Source: Dysosmobacter welbionis (lineage in GTDB: Bacteria > Bacillota > Clostridia > Oscillospirales > Oscillospiraceae). Taken from it: 64,000 nucleotides of DNA. Of this stretch, positions 42,445 to 54,216 are shown in pieces (positions within the stretch are counted from its first letter, which is position 1; the number at the start of each line of letters is the position of its first letter). A program made the translations under genes and the position numbers. Below the pieces are notes generated by a model. The model saw nothing but the letters and a program-made list of their open reading frames with translations, made no database searches and was not told where the DNA came from. The stretch is from contig NZ_CP034413.3 in NCBI RefSeq assembly GCF_005121165.3, positions 3,496,001-3,560,000 on the forward strand, read 5' to 3'.

Positions 42445-43455
42445 GTGAACAAGGAGCGGCTGGGCGATTTCATCGGCAGCGAGCGGAAAAATCTGGGCCT
42501 GACCCAGCGGGATCTGGCGGCGCGGCTGCATGTGACGGACAAGGCCGTCAGCAAGTGGGAGCGGGGACTGAGCTACCCGGATGTGACGCTGCTGGAGCCC
42601 CTGGCGGCAGCCCTGGACTTGACGGTGGAGGAGCTGATGGCCTGCCGGAGGCAGGCGGCGAAAGGAGCGGAGGAGACCATGCAGAGCTTGTTGGATATCT
42701 CCCGTGACAGCGTGCGGCAGGAGCGGCGGCGCTCCTGGCAGCGGCTGGCGGCGGTGCTGGTGCTGCTGGCCGTAACTGCAGCCGTGGTGGCGTATACGCA
42801 GATCGTGGTGACGGAGGAGGGGTATTACAGCATCGTTCTGAAAGAGACTGTGAATGGCAGGAACTGTGTCTATGTGGAGGACCGTGGACACCTGATCCGG
42901 CTGAAGTGCGGGGAGGATGTGGACTTTGATGCCCTCACGCTGCGGGACGAGCGGGGAGATACCATTTCCTATCAGATGGACTTTCAATGGAACCGGCTGA
43001 CCCGCACTGGTACGGTGTCTGCCTGTGAGGACACCGGCGTCACCGTTCTGGGAGGTGTCATGGATGTCACCTATGAGGGGGATTCCGGCAGCGTGCCGCT
43101 TCTCTTCGGCGATACCAGCGTCCAGTATCTCCGGGACGGGTATTACCCGGACCCCTACGCAGAGTCCGAAAATCTGGTGTTTTTATGTGACGTCCGGTTT
43201 TGGCCCTATCATCCGGAGGAGCCGGACCCCACCGGCATCAACACCCGGGCAATCCTGGAAGTGGAGGACTGCATCAACGCCGAGGCGCTGGACGTGGATG
43301 GGGACGGAGCGCTGGAGGTGGCCGTCCGCACCCGCTGGCCGGAGAAGCCGTACACCGTCTACGACTATGTGGATGGAGAGATTGTGGAGTCATGGCCGGA
43401 CACCCTGCCGGAGGAGATTTTGGAACAGATGTGGGCCCCGTGGGAAGGGCTATGA
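42445..43455 (+). CDS. Membrane-anchored XRE-family regulator
   Basis: 336 residues from the GTG at 42445 (GGCGAGGTGA 5 bp upstream); a GTG at 42436 is in frame but too close to that site. Helix-turn-helix NKERLGDFIGSERKNLGLTQRDLAARLHVTDKAVSKWERGLSYPD, a membrane segment RLAAVLVLLAVTAAVVAYTQI at about residue 103, and an extracellular domain of 200 residues with EVEDCINAEALDVDGDGALEVAVRTRWPEKPY (an EF-hand-like DVDGDGALEV motif, seen also in VCBS/FG-GAP repeats). It probably senses something outside the cell and acts on DNA near the membrane. Confidence 0.8.
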   Translation: MNKERLGDFIGSERKNLGLTQRDLAARLHVTDKAVSKWERGLSYPDVTLLEPLAAALDLTVEELMACRRQAAKGAEETMQSLLDISRDSVRQERRRSWQRLAAVLVLLAVTAAVVAYTQIVVTEEGYYSIVLKETVNGRNCVYVEDRGHLIRLKCGEDVDFDALTLRDERGDTISYQMDFQWNRLTRTGTVSACEDTGVTVLGGVMDVTYEGDSGSVPLLFGDTSVQYLRDGYYPDPYAESENLVFLCDVRFWPYHPEEPDPTGINTRAILEVEDCINAEALDVDGDGALEVAVRTRWPEKPYTVYDYVDGEIVESWPDTLPEEILEQMWAPWEGL

Positions 43456-43620
43456 GAGGTGCTGCCTATGGAATCTCCTGCGCCCCCCCTCTGAGAGCGG
43501 CGGGTGGGGTCTCCTTCCACCCGGAGGCGGGGAGCCAGCATCTGGCCTTTCACAGCCGGGAGCGGGTCCTCCGCCGCATCGACCAGTACACCGCGCGGCA
43601 GTACCGGCATCAATCGGGAC

Positions 43621-43653
43621 AAAAAGAGGCCCTGGCTTTCGCCAGGACCTCTT
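43621..43653 (-). terminator. Terminator of rnpB
   Basis: On the minus strand: AAGAGGTCCTGG-CGAAAG-CCAGGGCCTCTT followed by TTT, just after the RNase P RNA end. Confidence 0.88.
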
Positions 43654-43659
43654 CTTGTA

Positions 43660-44234
43660 CGAGCAAGACTGTAAGCCGGGTTCTGTATCAAACAGTCATC
43701 TATCTCGACGTACCGTCGCCGGTACGCTCCAGCCACCCCGGGAGCGGCCGGGCCAGCCTTGAGGGTCGGACCCCCTGCTCCCATACCGGTGTTGCTCCGG
43801 ATAGAGTTTACAGCATCGGACAGTCTCCAGCCGATGGGTGAGCTCTTACCTCGCCTTTCCACCCTTACCGACAGAGCTACTCTCTGTCGGTAAGGGTGGC
43901 TTGCCGCTCCCCGCGGGAGCGGCCGCTGCGGCGGGCTGATTGCAATTAGGAAGAGGGACCCTTCGTCCCTCTTCACACAACACCCCTGCGCCGTTCCGCG
44001 CGGAAGCGATTGCGCTGTTCGGGGAAGTTTCCCTCGCCCCGCTCCGCGGGCATCGCGTTCAGCCGTCGCTGGTTCCCTGACCGATACAGAGTAACTCTGT
44101 CGGCGGTATATCTCTGTTGCACTTTTCCTGAAGTCGCCTTCGGCGGGCGTTACCCGTTATCCTTGCCCTGTGGAGCCCGGACTTTCCTCACGACCGGCCT
44201 TTCGGCCTGGCCGCGCGACTGTCTGTCTTACTCG
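43660..44234 (-). ncRNA. rnpB: RNase P RNA (type A), enlarged
   Basis: On the minus strand the conserved core reads GAGGAAAGTCCGGGCTCC, GGGTAACGCCC, GTGCAACAGAGA, GGTAAGAGCTCACC, AAACTCTATCCGGAGCAACA, GATAGATGACTGT and ACAGAACCCGGCTTACAG, all hallmark sequences of bacterial RNase P RNA. The ends pair as P1 (CGAGTAAGAC / GTCTTGCTCG). The length is about 575 nt against 350-400 in most bacteria. The extra 190 nt (43891-44080) lie in the P12 region between two similar hairpins (44081-44103 and 43868-43890). It processes tRNA 5' ends with RnpA. Confidence 0.96.
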
Positions 44235-44241
44235 CCTGTCT

Positions 44242-44270
44242 ATTTTAGCGGAATCCGACGGGATTGTCAA
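44242..44270 (-). promoter_or_regulatory. Sigma-A promoter of rnpB
   Basis: Minus strand TTGACA (44265-44270), 17 bp, TAAAAT (44242-44247), about 7 bp before the 5' end of the RNA. The 44271-44410 stretch beyond it holds no gene or clear signal. Confidence 0.9.
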
Positions 44271-44417
44271 CGCCTGGCCGCAATGCGGCCTCCACATCGG
44301 CGGAAGTCGCCAGGGCCTTCCGCTGAAAATACCGGATGGCCCGCAGAGCGCAGTTAGGTCCCGGCTTCATGGCCCCGCAGCCCTGGGAGAAAAAGTCTGG
44401 GAAGGGGAGGGGCGTGG

Positions 44418-44446
44418 TTGTATTTTTTTCCGATCTGCGGTATAAT
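44418..44446 (+). promoter_or_regulatory. Sigma-A promoter of murD
   Basis: TTGTAT (44418-44423), 17 bp, TATAAT (44441-44446), 50 bp before the murD start. Confidence 0.85.
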
Positions 44447-44496
44447 TTCCTTGTCTGTCAATCTCTGCCGCCCAGCGCGGCGTTAGGAGCGTACCC

Positions 44497-45872
44497 ATGA
44501 AGTTTGAGGAATATCTGGACTCTCTGCGGAACAAGTCCGTGGCCGTCATCGGCATCGGCGTCAGCAACCGGCCCCTGATCCGGCTGCTGCTGGAGCGGGG
44601 CATTCGCGTCACCGCCTGCGACAAAAAATCCCGGGAGGCCCTGGGGCCCCTGGGGACGAGCTGGAGCAGCACGGCTGCCGCCTGCAGCTGGGGGAGGACT
44701 ACCTGAAGGGCCTGACGGAGGACGTGATCTTCCGGACCCCCGGCCTGCGGCCCGACGTGCCGGAGCTGGCGGCGGCGGTGGCGCGGGGCAGCCTGCTGAC
44801 TTCCGAGATGGAGGTCTTTTTTGAGGTCTGCCCCTGTCCCGAGATCGCCGTCACCGGGTCCGACGGCAAGACCACGACCACCACGATCATCGCAAAGCTC
44901 CTGGAGGCCGCCGGGCGCACCGTCCACCTGGGGGGCAACATCGGCCGCCCGCTGCTGTGCGACACGCCGGACATCGCGCCAACGGATCTGGCGGTGCTGG
45001 AGCTCAGCTCCTTCCAGCTGATGACCATGGACCGGAGCCCCCGCATCGCCGTTATGACCAACCTGTCTCCCAACCACCTGGATGTCCACAAGAGCTACGG
45101 AGAGTATATCGCTGCCAAGGAAAATATCTTTACACACCAGACAGTCCGGGATATTGCCGTCTTTAATGCCGACAACGAGGCCACGGTCCGCTGCGCTGAA
45201 AAGGCCCCGGGCCGGGTGCGGTGGTTCTCCCGCCGGAAGGAGGTGGCGGACGGCGTGTTCCTCCGGGGTACCTCTATCGTCTGCCGGGGGCCGCAGGGCG
45301 AGCGGGTAGTGCTGGACACCGCCGACATCAAGCTCCCCGGCGTCCACAACATCGAGAACTACATGGCCGCCGTCGCCGCCGTGGACGGGATGGTCCCAGA
45401 CGAGGCCATCCGGGCCTTCGCCCGCACCTTCGGCGGCGTGGAGCACCGGATCGAGCTGGTCCGGGAGCTGGACGGGGTGCGCTGGTACAACGACTCCATC
45501 GCCTCCAGCCCCAGCCGCACCATCGCCGGGCTCCGGTCCTTCCCGGAGAAGGTCATCCTCATCGCCGGGGGCAAGGACAAGGGCATCTCCTATGACGCCA
45601 TCGGCCCGGAGATCAACGAGCATGTGAAAGCCCTGATCCTCTGCGGCGCAACCGCCGGGGTGATCCGGGCCGCCGTGGAGAAGGCCGCCAACTTCACCGG
45701 CCTGCCCATCACGGAGGTGGACAGCTACCAGTCCGCCGTGGCGCTGGCCCGTGAGACGGCGCGGCCGGGGGATGTGGTGCTGCTGTCCCCGGCCAGCACC
45801 TCCTTTGACCGGTTCGCCAACTTCATGGAGCGGGGCCGGGTCTTCAAGGATCTGGTGAACGCTCTGAAATAA
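44497..45872 (+). CDS. murD: UDP-N-acetylmuramoyl-L-alanine--D-glutamate ligase (one apparent frameshift)
   Basis: N-terminal part: VAVIGIGVSNRPLIRLLLERGI. At about 44655 CCTGGGGACGAG should be CCTGGGGGACGAG; the frame continues DELEQHGCRLQLGEDYLKGLTEDVIFRTPGLRPDVPEL. Then the ATP site EIAVTGSDGKTTTTTIIAKLLEAAG, HLGGNIGRPLLC, VLELSSFQL, NLSPNHLDVHKSYGEYIAAK and the C-terminal WYNDSIASSPSRTIAGL. Restored length 458 residues, normal for MurD, which adds D-Glu to the peptidoglycan precursor in the cytoplasm. Confidence 0.93.
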
Positions 45873-45913
45873 GGCCAGGCCGCCCCCGCATACAATGGCG
45901 GGAAGGGGGCGTG

Positions 45914-48689
<2,776 letters not shown>

Positions 48690-48696
48690 ACAGGGA

Positions 48697-48722
48697 AGCG
48701 GGGGCTCACGCCCCCGCTCTTT
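48697..48722 (+). terminator. Terminator after ligA
   Basis: AGCGGGGG-CTCACG-CCCCCGCT followed by CTTT. Confidence 0.8.
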
Positions 48723-48770
48723 CGGCTTGTGTGCAGGCTGCGCTGCGATGCGTGCCCGGCGGGCGTACCG

Positions 48771-49586
48771 TCAGCAGGGGTCATCGATCTGGATCATGAA
48801 TTTTGTGACGTATTCCTCCGGGCTGGAGATCGCAAATTCGTTCAATCCAAGCTCGTAGGCAAAGCCCGTCAGTGTCAGATGCTGCCGGCGGGCATAGTCG
48901 ATCATTTTTTGGTACATGGCGGGCGCCTTGTCCCAAGGTCCCTTCTGATAGCCGCAAAGATACCGCCCCGCCGGCCTGACGAACGTATGCGGACCGGATG
49001 CGCTGCCGGACGAATAGGTAAACAGCCCGTCGTATGTTTCAAAGGACCCGGCGGTGACTTTGTCCAGGGAGAGGAAGCTCCCGATTCCCATGCGTATCTG
49101 CTCAATGCCCCATTGACTTTTCAAATCGGTAAAAAGCCGGGATAAATCGTCTCCGGAAAAATCATACGGCAAAACAGAAATTTTGACCGCGCCGCACTCC
49201 TCGACCCTGATTTCCTCATCCGGCAGGCCCTCGCAAAGACGCACCTGCGCTTTTTTGGTCTTCAGTATGTTCCGCGCGCGCTTCAGCCTTCGTATCTCCA
49301 GATCGATTTCCGCCTCTTTCCGATCTGCGATCTGCAAAAACTTTTCCGGAGCAGGATGCTTACAGTAGTCCGCAATTTCCGCGATGCTCATATTCAACTC
49401 TTTCAGCATACGGATATACTCAAAAACAATGCTCTGTGATGCGTCGTAATAGCGGTAACCGTTTTCCCCCTTTTGGCAGGGGGAAAACAGGCCGATGTCG
49501 TCATAATAATGCAGCGTTCTCCGATTGACACCGTGCAGTTCCGCAAACTGGGCGGTGGTCATTTTTACAGTGTTTTGCCTCATCAC
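48771..49586 (-). CDS. MerR-family regulator with effector-binding domain
   Basis: 271 residues (GTG at 49586, or ATG at 49583). N-terminal MerR helix-turn-helix MTTAQFAELHGVNRRTLHYYDDIGLFSPCQKGENGYRYYD, a coiled linker and a GyrI/BmrR-like C-terminal ligand domain (GSFLSLDKVTAGSFETYDGLFTY, GRYLCGYQKGPWDKAPAMY). It is divergent from an acetyltransferase whose promoter it probably controls. The DNA here is visibly richer in A and T than the flanks, suggesting acquisition. Confidence 0.85.
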   Translation of the reverse strand: MMRQNTVKMTTAQFAELHGVNRRTLHYYDDIGLFSPCQKGENGYRYYDASQSIVFEYIRMLKELNMSIAEIADYCKHPAPEKFLQIADRKEAEIDLEIRRLKRARNILKTKKAQVRLCEGLPDEEIRVEECGAVKISVLPYDFSGDDLSRLFTDLKSQWGIEQIRMGIGSFLSLDKVTAGSFETYDGLFTYSSGSASGPHTFVRPAGRYLCGYQKGPWDKAPAMYQKMIDYARRQHLTLTGFAYELGLNEFAISSPEEYVTKFMIQIDDPC

Positions 49587-49607
49587 AAAATAGCTCCTTT
49601 TCCGGTA

Positions 49608-49638
49608 TTGACATTACAGCTGCTGTAAGGACTATTAT
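49608..49638 (+). promoter_or_regulatory. MerR-type promoter of the acetyltransferase gene
   Basis: TTGACA (49608-49613) and TATTAT (49633-49638) are 19 bp apart, the long spacer typical of MerR-activated promoters. The spacer contains the palindrome TTACAGCTGCTGTAA (49614-49628), the expected binding site. Confidence 0.87.
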
Positions 49639-49673
49639 ACGGGGTATCCGAGACCAATACCAGGGGGAATATC

Positions 49674-50324
49674 ATGGAGATGCAAATCAGAGAATATCAG
49701 AAACAGGACTTTCAGCCCTTAAAGGAAATCATCCGAAGCACGTGGCACTATGATGAGTTCAGCAGTCCCGAAACGGCTTCCAGGCTGGCGGAGGTTTTTC
49801 TGCGCAGCTGCCTGACAAATTACACCTTTTCACAGGTGGCCGTACTTGACGGAACTGCGGCAGGGATCATTTTGGTAAAGAACAACAAGGATCACAGATG
49901 CGCCCTCTCTGCCAGATTTCAGCAAATCCTGTCCATTGTGAAGCTGTATGCGTCCAAAGAGGGAAGGGCAGTCTCTCAAATCTTCCAAAACGTCAATGAG
50001 ATCGATGAGCAATTGCTGCGCGGCTGCAAAAAGACCTATCCGGCGGAATTGGCTCTGTTTGCTGTCCGTTCATCCTGTCAGGGAAAGGGCATCGGCAAAA
50101 AGCTGTTTCATTCCGCGCTTGCCTATTTGAAACAGCAGGGATTGGATGAATTCTACCTGTTTACAGATACCAGCTGCAACTACGGCTTTTATGAACACCA
50201 GGGCATGTGCCGCCGCGGCCAGAGAGAGCATCTTTTCCAGATAAACGGGCAGACCGTAAGCATGAATTTCTTTCTTTATGACCGCGCAACGGTATTTCAT
50301 GACGCTGCGGGCTGCAATTTTTGA
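49674..50324 (+). CDS. GNAT-family acetyltransferase
   Basis: 216 residues. GNAT motif A: AELALFAVRSSCQGKGIGKKLFHSALAYLKQQG, then LFTDTSCNYGFYEHQGM. N-terminal REYQKQDFQPLKEIIRSTW. Substrate unknown. The gene has lower GC than its surroundings. It is divergent from a MerR regulator and preceded by a MerR-type promoter, so a substrate such as a drug or toxin that the regulator senses is possible. Confidence 0.85.
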   Translation: MEMQIREYQKQDFQPLKEIIRSTWHYDEFSSPETASRLAEVFLRSCLTNYTFSQVAVLDGTAAGIILVKNNKDHRCALSARFQQILSIVKLYASKEGRAVSQIFQNVNEIDEQLLRGCKKTYPAELALFAVRSSCQGKGIGKKLFHSALAYLKQQGLDEFYLFTDTSCNYGFYEHQGMCRRGQREHLFQINGQTVSMNFFLYDRATVFHDAAGCNF

Positions 50325-50501
50325 AATTGTATTAACTGCATAAAAAATAATTGTTTTTTTGTGCAGTTCATCAATATTCTGGAGCGAGTCACTCCGAAAC
50401 ATTATCCAGTTCGGCCATAGACACCGGCGGCTCTGCGTGGTATCTTTGTTAAGCACCAGCCGGGAAGGCTGGGAGTCTGATACAGAAAGGATGTGTTTCC
50501 C

Positions 50502-50747
50502 ATGCGACTGCGTTCCGAAGCGGACGTGCAGGAGTTCCTGGACGCCGTCAGCCAGTGCGGCGGCGACGTGTACCTGAAGAGCCCGGAGGGAGACATTTTT
50601 AATTTGAAATCCTCCATGTCCCGGTATATCGCCATCGGCCGCCTCATCGAGGAGCAGGGCGATACCCTGGAGCTCTTTGCCGACCGGAAGGAAGACCAGG
50701 CCCGGCTCATGCCCCTGGTGGAAGACCTGATGAAGAACGGGGACTGA
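50502..50747 (+). CDS. Small protein of unknown function
   Basis: 81 residues: SEADVQEFLDAVSQCGGDVYLKSPEGDIFNLKSSMSRYIAIGRLIEE and LELFADRKEDQARLMPLVEDLM. The alternating pattern and the conserved helix resemble an HPr-like fold lacking the phosphorylated histidine; this is only a weak impression. Well-placed AAAGGA site and own terminator. Confidence 0.65.
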   Translation: MRLRSEADVQEFLDAVSQCGGDVYLKSPEGDIFNLKSSMSRYIAIGRLIEEQGDTLELFADRKEDQARLMPLVEDLMKNGD

Positions 50748-50757
50748 GTCCCCGCAA

Positions 50758-50793
50758 AAAGCGCCCGCCCCGATCTCCCGGGGCGGGCGCTTT
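50758..50793. terminator. Bidirectional terminator
   Basis: AAAGCGCCCGCCCCG-ATCTCC-CGGGGCGGGCGCTTT, perfect 15-bp stem with A and T flanks, between convergent genes. Confidence 0.9.
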
Positions 50794-50805
50794 CCATTCA
50801 GTGGG

Positions 50806-51402
50806 TCACTTGTCAAAGGACGGGTTCACAAAGTAGAGATTCTTCTCGTTCATCTTGTCCTTGGCCAGCCGCAGTCCCTCGCCGAAGCGCTGGAAGTGGA
50901 CGATCTCCCGGGCCCGGAGGAACTTGATGACGTCGTTGACGTCCGGATCGTCGGAGAGGCGCAGGATGTTGTCGTAGGTGACACGGGCCTTCTGCTCGGC
51001 GGCCAGATCCTCCGTCAGGTCGGCGATCAGGTCGCCCTTCACCGCCATGCTGGCGGCGCTGTAAGGGAAGCCGGAGGCGGCGGTGGGGTACACGCCGGCG
51101 GTCCGGTCCACAAAATACGTGTCAAAGCCCGCGGTCCGGATCTGCTCCTCGGTGAGGTCCCTGGTCAGCTGGTGGACGATGGCGCCGATCATCTCCAAAT
51201 GGCCCAGCTCCTCAGTGCCGATGTCGGTCAGCAGGCCCTTCAGCTCCGCATAGGGCATGGAGTACCGCTGACTCAGGTAGCGCAGGGACGCGCCCAGCTC
51301 ACCGTCGGGCCCGCCGTACTGGGAGATGATGACGGAGGCCAGCTTGGGATTGGTGTTCTTGATCTTCACCGGGTACTGGAGCTTCTTCTCATAAATGAAC
51401 AT
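50806..51402 (-). CDS. cotJC: Spore coat protein CotJC / manganese-catalase-like
   Basis: 198 residues. Ferritin-like Mn-catalase core: QYGGPDGELGASLRYLSQRYSMPY, LTDIGTEELGHLEMIGAIVHQL (metal ligands Glu and His), LTEDLAAEQKARVTYDNIL and REIVHFQRFGEGLRL. In Bacillus the cotJ operon is made in the mother cell. It overlaps the upstream gene by one base. Confidence 0.93.
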   Translation of the reverse strand: MFIYEKKLQYPVKIKNTNPKLASVIISQYGGPDGELGASLRYLSQRYSMPYAELKGLLTDIGTEELGHLEMIGAIVHQLTRDLTEEQIRTAGFDTYFVDRTAGVYPTAASGFPYSAASMAVKGDLIADLTEDLAAEQKARVTYDNILRLSDDPDVNDVIKFLRAREIVHFQRFGEGLRLAKDKMNEKNLYFVNPSFDK

Positions 51403-51899
51403 CAGTCATTGCCTCCTTCCTCCCAGGGCCACGGGTCCTTCAGCCAGGCGAAGCCGTCCTCCGGCGTCAGGTCCGTCTGCAGCAGGGGGCCGTACATCTT
51501 CTGGTACTTCTCACGGCCCTCTTTCGCCAGCTTGATATAGGACCAGTACAGCTGCAGCGCCTCCTGATCCTGGGCGTGGGTGGTGAGATACAGGCCCAGC
51601 TCGTCAATGGCAAAGTCCAGGGCCATCAGCTCCACCAGGGCGGTGTTGGCCATTTTCGTCTTGGCCTGGATGGCCGCCTTGAAAGGCAGGTCAAGCCCCG
51701 GGAACAGGGTGCCGGTTTGCAGGGCCTCCATCCGGCTGTACCGGACAGGGTTCTCCTCCTGCATGGCTACAAAGGGAAACACCATGGGTGCACAGGTGCC
51801 GGGCAGAGTGCCCTGGTTCGGCTGGCAGGAGCCGGACGGCGGCATGGAAGGCACGGACGGCGTGGGCGGCGTATTGGTGTTGGGTTTCTCCATCTGCAT
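51402..51899 (-). CDS. CotJA-CotJB fused spore coat protein
   Basis: 165 residues; ATG at 51899 with AGAAGGAGG upstream. The first part has a proline-rich start and a CotJA-like YSRMEALQTGTLFPGLDLPF; the second, from about residue 80, is CotJB-like: MALDFAIDELGLYLTTHAQDQEAL, LYWSYIKLAKEGREKYQKMYGPLL and EDGFAWLKDPWPWEE. In most Firmicutes CotJA and CotJB are separate genes in front of cotJC. Here they form one reading frame. No frameshift is needed to read it. Confidence 0.85.
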   Translation of the reverse strand: MQMEKPNTNTPPTPSVPSMPPSGSCQPNQGTLPGTCAPMVFPFVAMQEENPVRYSRMEALQTGTLFPGLDLPFKAAIQAKTKMANTALVELMALDFAIDELGLYLTTHAQDQEALQLYWSYIKLAKEGREKYQKMYGPLLQTDLTPEDGFAWLKDPWPWEEGGND

Positions 51900-51984
51900 G
51901 GATGCCTCCTTCTGGGGTAGGGTGCGCATGGGAACCATGCGCCCATGCCATCCTATGCGGAGATGGTCCGGGAGGAGCCTGCCC

Positions 51985-52013
51985 TTGATTTCCGCCGTCC
52001 GAGCCGCTATAAT
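51985..52013 (+). promoter_or_regulatory. Sigma-A promoter of cwlD
   Basis: TTGATT (51985-51990), 17 bp, TATAAT (52008-52013). A promoter for the divergent cotJ operon was looked for and not found with confidence. Confidence 0.75.
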
Positions 52014-52066
52014 CGGGAATATGGGATAAGCAGGCGGGAATAGGCTTTCCCCAGGGGGTGCCGCCT

Positions 52067-52789
52067 GTGATTATTCTGATCCGAAAGCGCCATGTGGCGT
52101 ATGTTGTGCTGCTGTGTTGTTTTGTCGCCGGGCTCTCCGCCGTGCTGTGGCATGGGAACGCCGCCTTCACGGCGGCGTTCGCCCCGGGGGAGGAGGGCGC
52201 GTCTCCCGTTGTGGTGGTGGACGCCGGCCACGGCGGGGAGGACGGCGGCGCTGTGGCCGCCGACGGCACGGTGGAGAGCGGCCTGAACCTCGCCATCGCC
52301 CGGCGGGTCCGGGACCTGCTGACCTTTGCGGGGGTGCCCACCACCGTCACCCGGGAGGGGGACGCCGCCATTTACGACCCCGGCAGCGCCACTCTGCGGG
52401 AGAAGAAGGTCTCCGACCTCCACAACCGGGTGGCTCTGGTGAATGAGCTGCCCGGCGCGGTGCTGTTGAGCATCCACCAGAACAGCCTGCCGTCGTCGCC
52501 CTCCACCCGGGGGGCCCAGGTGTTCTGGAACCGCCAGGAGGGGGCGGAGGAACTGGCGTCGTCCATTCAGGAGTCCCTGAACGGCGCCGTCAACGCCGGA
52601 CATGAGAAGAAGGCCGCCCAGGTGCCGTCCTCGGTGTACCTGATGAAGGAGATCACCGCCCCCGGCGTGCTGGTGGAGTGCGGATTTCTCTCCAACGCCG
52701 CGGAGACGGAACAGCTGAAGGACCCGGCCTACCAGACAAAGCTGGCGGCGGCCATCGCGGCGGGCGTGCTGAATTCAGATAAGCGTTGA
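52067..52789 (+). CDS. cwlD: N-acetylmuramoyl-L-alanine amidase CwlD
   Basis: 240 residues; GTG at 52067 with AGGGGGTG 5 bp upstream (GTG at 52058 overlaps that site). An N-terminal membrane anchor (VAYVVLLCCFVAGLSAVLW), then the Amidase_3 zinc domain: VVVDAGHGGEDGGAVA (His, Glu ligands), LSIHQNSL (His) and LVECGFLSNAAE (catalytic Glu). CwlD makes muramic lactam in spore cortex. Confidence 0.93.
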   Translation: MIILIRKRHVAYVVLLCCFVAGLSAVLWHGNAAFTAAFAPGEEGASPVVVVDAGHGGEDGGAVAADGTVESGLNLAIARRVRDLLTFAGVPTTVTREGDAAIYDPGSATLREKKVSDLHNRVALVNELPGAVLLSIHQNSLPSSPSTRGAQVFWNRQEGAEELASSIQESLNGAVNAGHEKKAAQVPSSVYLMKEITAPGVLVECGFLSNAAETEQLKDPAYQTKLAAAIAAGVLNSDKR

Positions 52790-52840
52790 AAGAGAAAAGA
52801 TCAGACAGTTTGTTCCTTTCTCTTTCCATGGGAGGTTGCA

Positions 52841-54216
52841 ATGAAGCCAAAGACTCTGTTCTACTGCACGGAGTGCGGCAATGAGACGCCCAAGTGGGCG
52901 GGGAAGTGCCCGGCCTGCGGGGCGTGGAATACCATCGTGGAGCAGCCCCAGGCCGCCCGGGCGGCAGGGAAGGGGGCCTCCCGCCCGGCAGGAGGGGGGC
53001 CGTCCGCAGGGCCCGGCCGGTGACGGAGCTGGAGGCGGATGCGGAAATCCGGTTCTCCACTGGCATGGGAGAGCTGGACCGGGTCCTGGGCGGCGGTGCC
53101 GTCAAGGGCTCGCTGGTGCTGGTGGGCGGCGCGCCGGGAATCGGCAAGTCCACGCTGATGCTTCAGATCTGCGAGAGCCTCTGCCGGGAGAATAAGGTCC
53201 TGTATGTATCCGGCGAGGAGTCGGAGCACCAGCTGAAGCTCCGGGCCAAGCGGCTGGACGTGCAGAGCGAACGGCTGTTCGTGATCTCCGAGACCAGCCT
53301 GGGGGACCTGCTGGAGTCCGTGGCGGCGGAGGCGCCGGACGTGCTGATCGTGGACTCCATCCAGACCCTGTACAATGACGCGCTGGAGTCCCCGGCGGGC
53401 AGTGTCAGCCAGGTGAAGGACTGCACCATGGCCCTGATGCAGCTGGCCAAAGGGCAGGGGATCACGGTGTTCGTCATCGGCCATGTGAACAAGGAGGGGT
53501 CCATCGCCGGCCCCAAGGTTCTGGAGCACATGGTGGACTGCGTGCTGTACTTTGAGGGGGACCAGCACACCGCCTACCGCATCCTGCGGGCGGCCAAGAA
53601 CCGCTTCGGCGCCACCAATGAGATCGGCGTCTTCGAGATGCGGGACAGCGGCCTCGTGGAGGTGGAGAACCCGTCAGAGATGCTGCTGTCCGGTCGGCCG
53701 GAGGACGCCCCCGGGACCTGCGTCACCTGTGTGATGGAGGGGGCAAGGCCGGTGCTGGCGGAGATTCAGGCGCTGGCGGTGTCGTCTCCGGCGGGCAACC
53801 CCCGCCGCACCAGCAACGGCTTTGACTACAACCGCTTCGCCATGCTGCTGGCGGTGCTGGAGAAGCGGGGCGGCCTGAAGGTCTCCGCCTGCGACGCGTA
53901 CCTGAACATCATCGGCGGCTTGAGCCTGGACGAGCCCGCCGCGGATCTGGCGGCGGTGATCGCCCTGGCCTCCAGCTATCTGGACCGGCCGGTGCCGGCG
54001 GATTTGGTGGCCATCGGGGAGGTGGGCCTCACCGGAGAGCTGCGGTCCGTCAGCCAGCTGGGCCAGCGGGTCAGCGAGGTCCGGCGGCTGGGCTTTACCC
54101 AGTGCCTGATTCCGTCCCGCCGGACCGGGGAGCTGGCCGCGCCTGCGGGGCTTCGTCTGATCCCGGTGCGGAATATCGGTGAGGCGATCCGAGCCGCCCT
54201 TCGTCCGTCGGAATGA
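52841..54216 (+). CDS. radA: DNA repair protein RadA/Sms (one apparent frameshift)
   Basis: N-terminal zinc finger FYCTECGNETPKWAGKCPACGAWNT. Between about 52980 and 53020 the frame falls by one (GCAGGAGGGGGGCCG), then continues RPVTELEADAEIRFSTGMGELDRVLGGG, Walker A VGGAPGIGKSTLML, the RadA motif RILRAAKNRFGATNEIGVFEM and the Lon-like C-terminal domain (GGLSLDEPAADLAAVIALASS). Restored length 458 residues. It aids recombination and branch migration. Confidence 0.92.

Noticed and set aside
43200-43841. Plus-strand frame across the rnpB 3' end
   Set aside because: Runs out of frame through the membrane XRE gene and then antisense to the RNase P RNA; no support.
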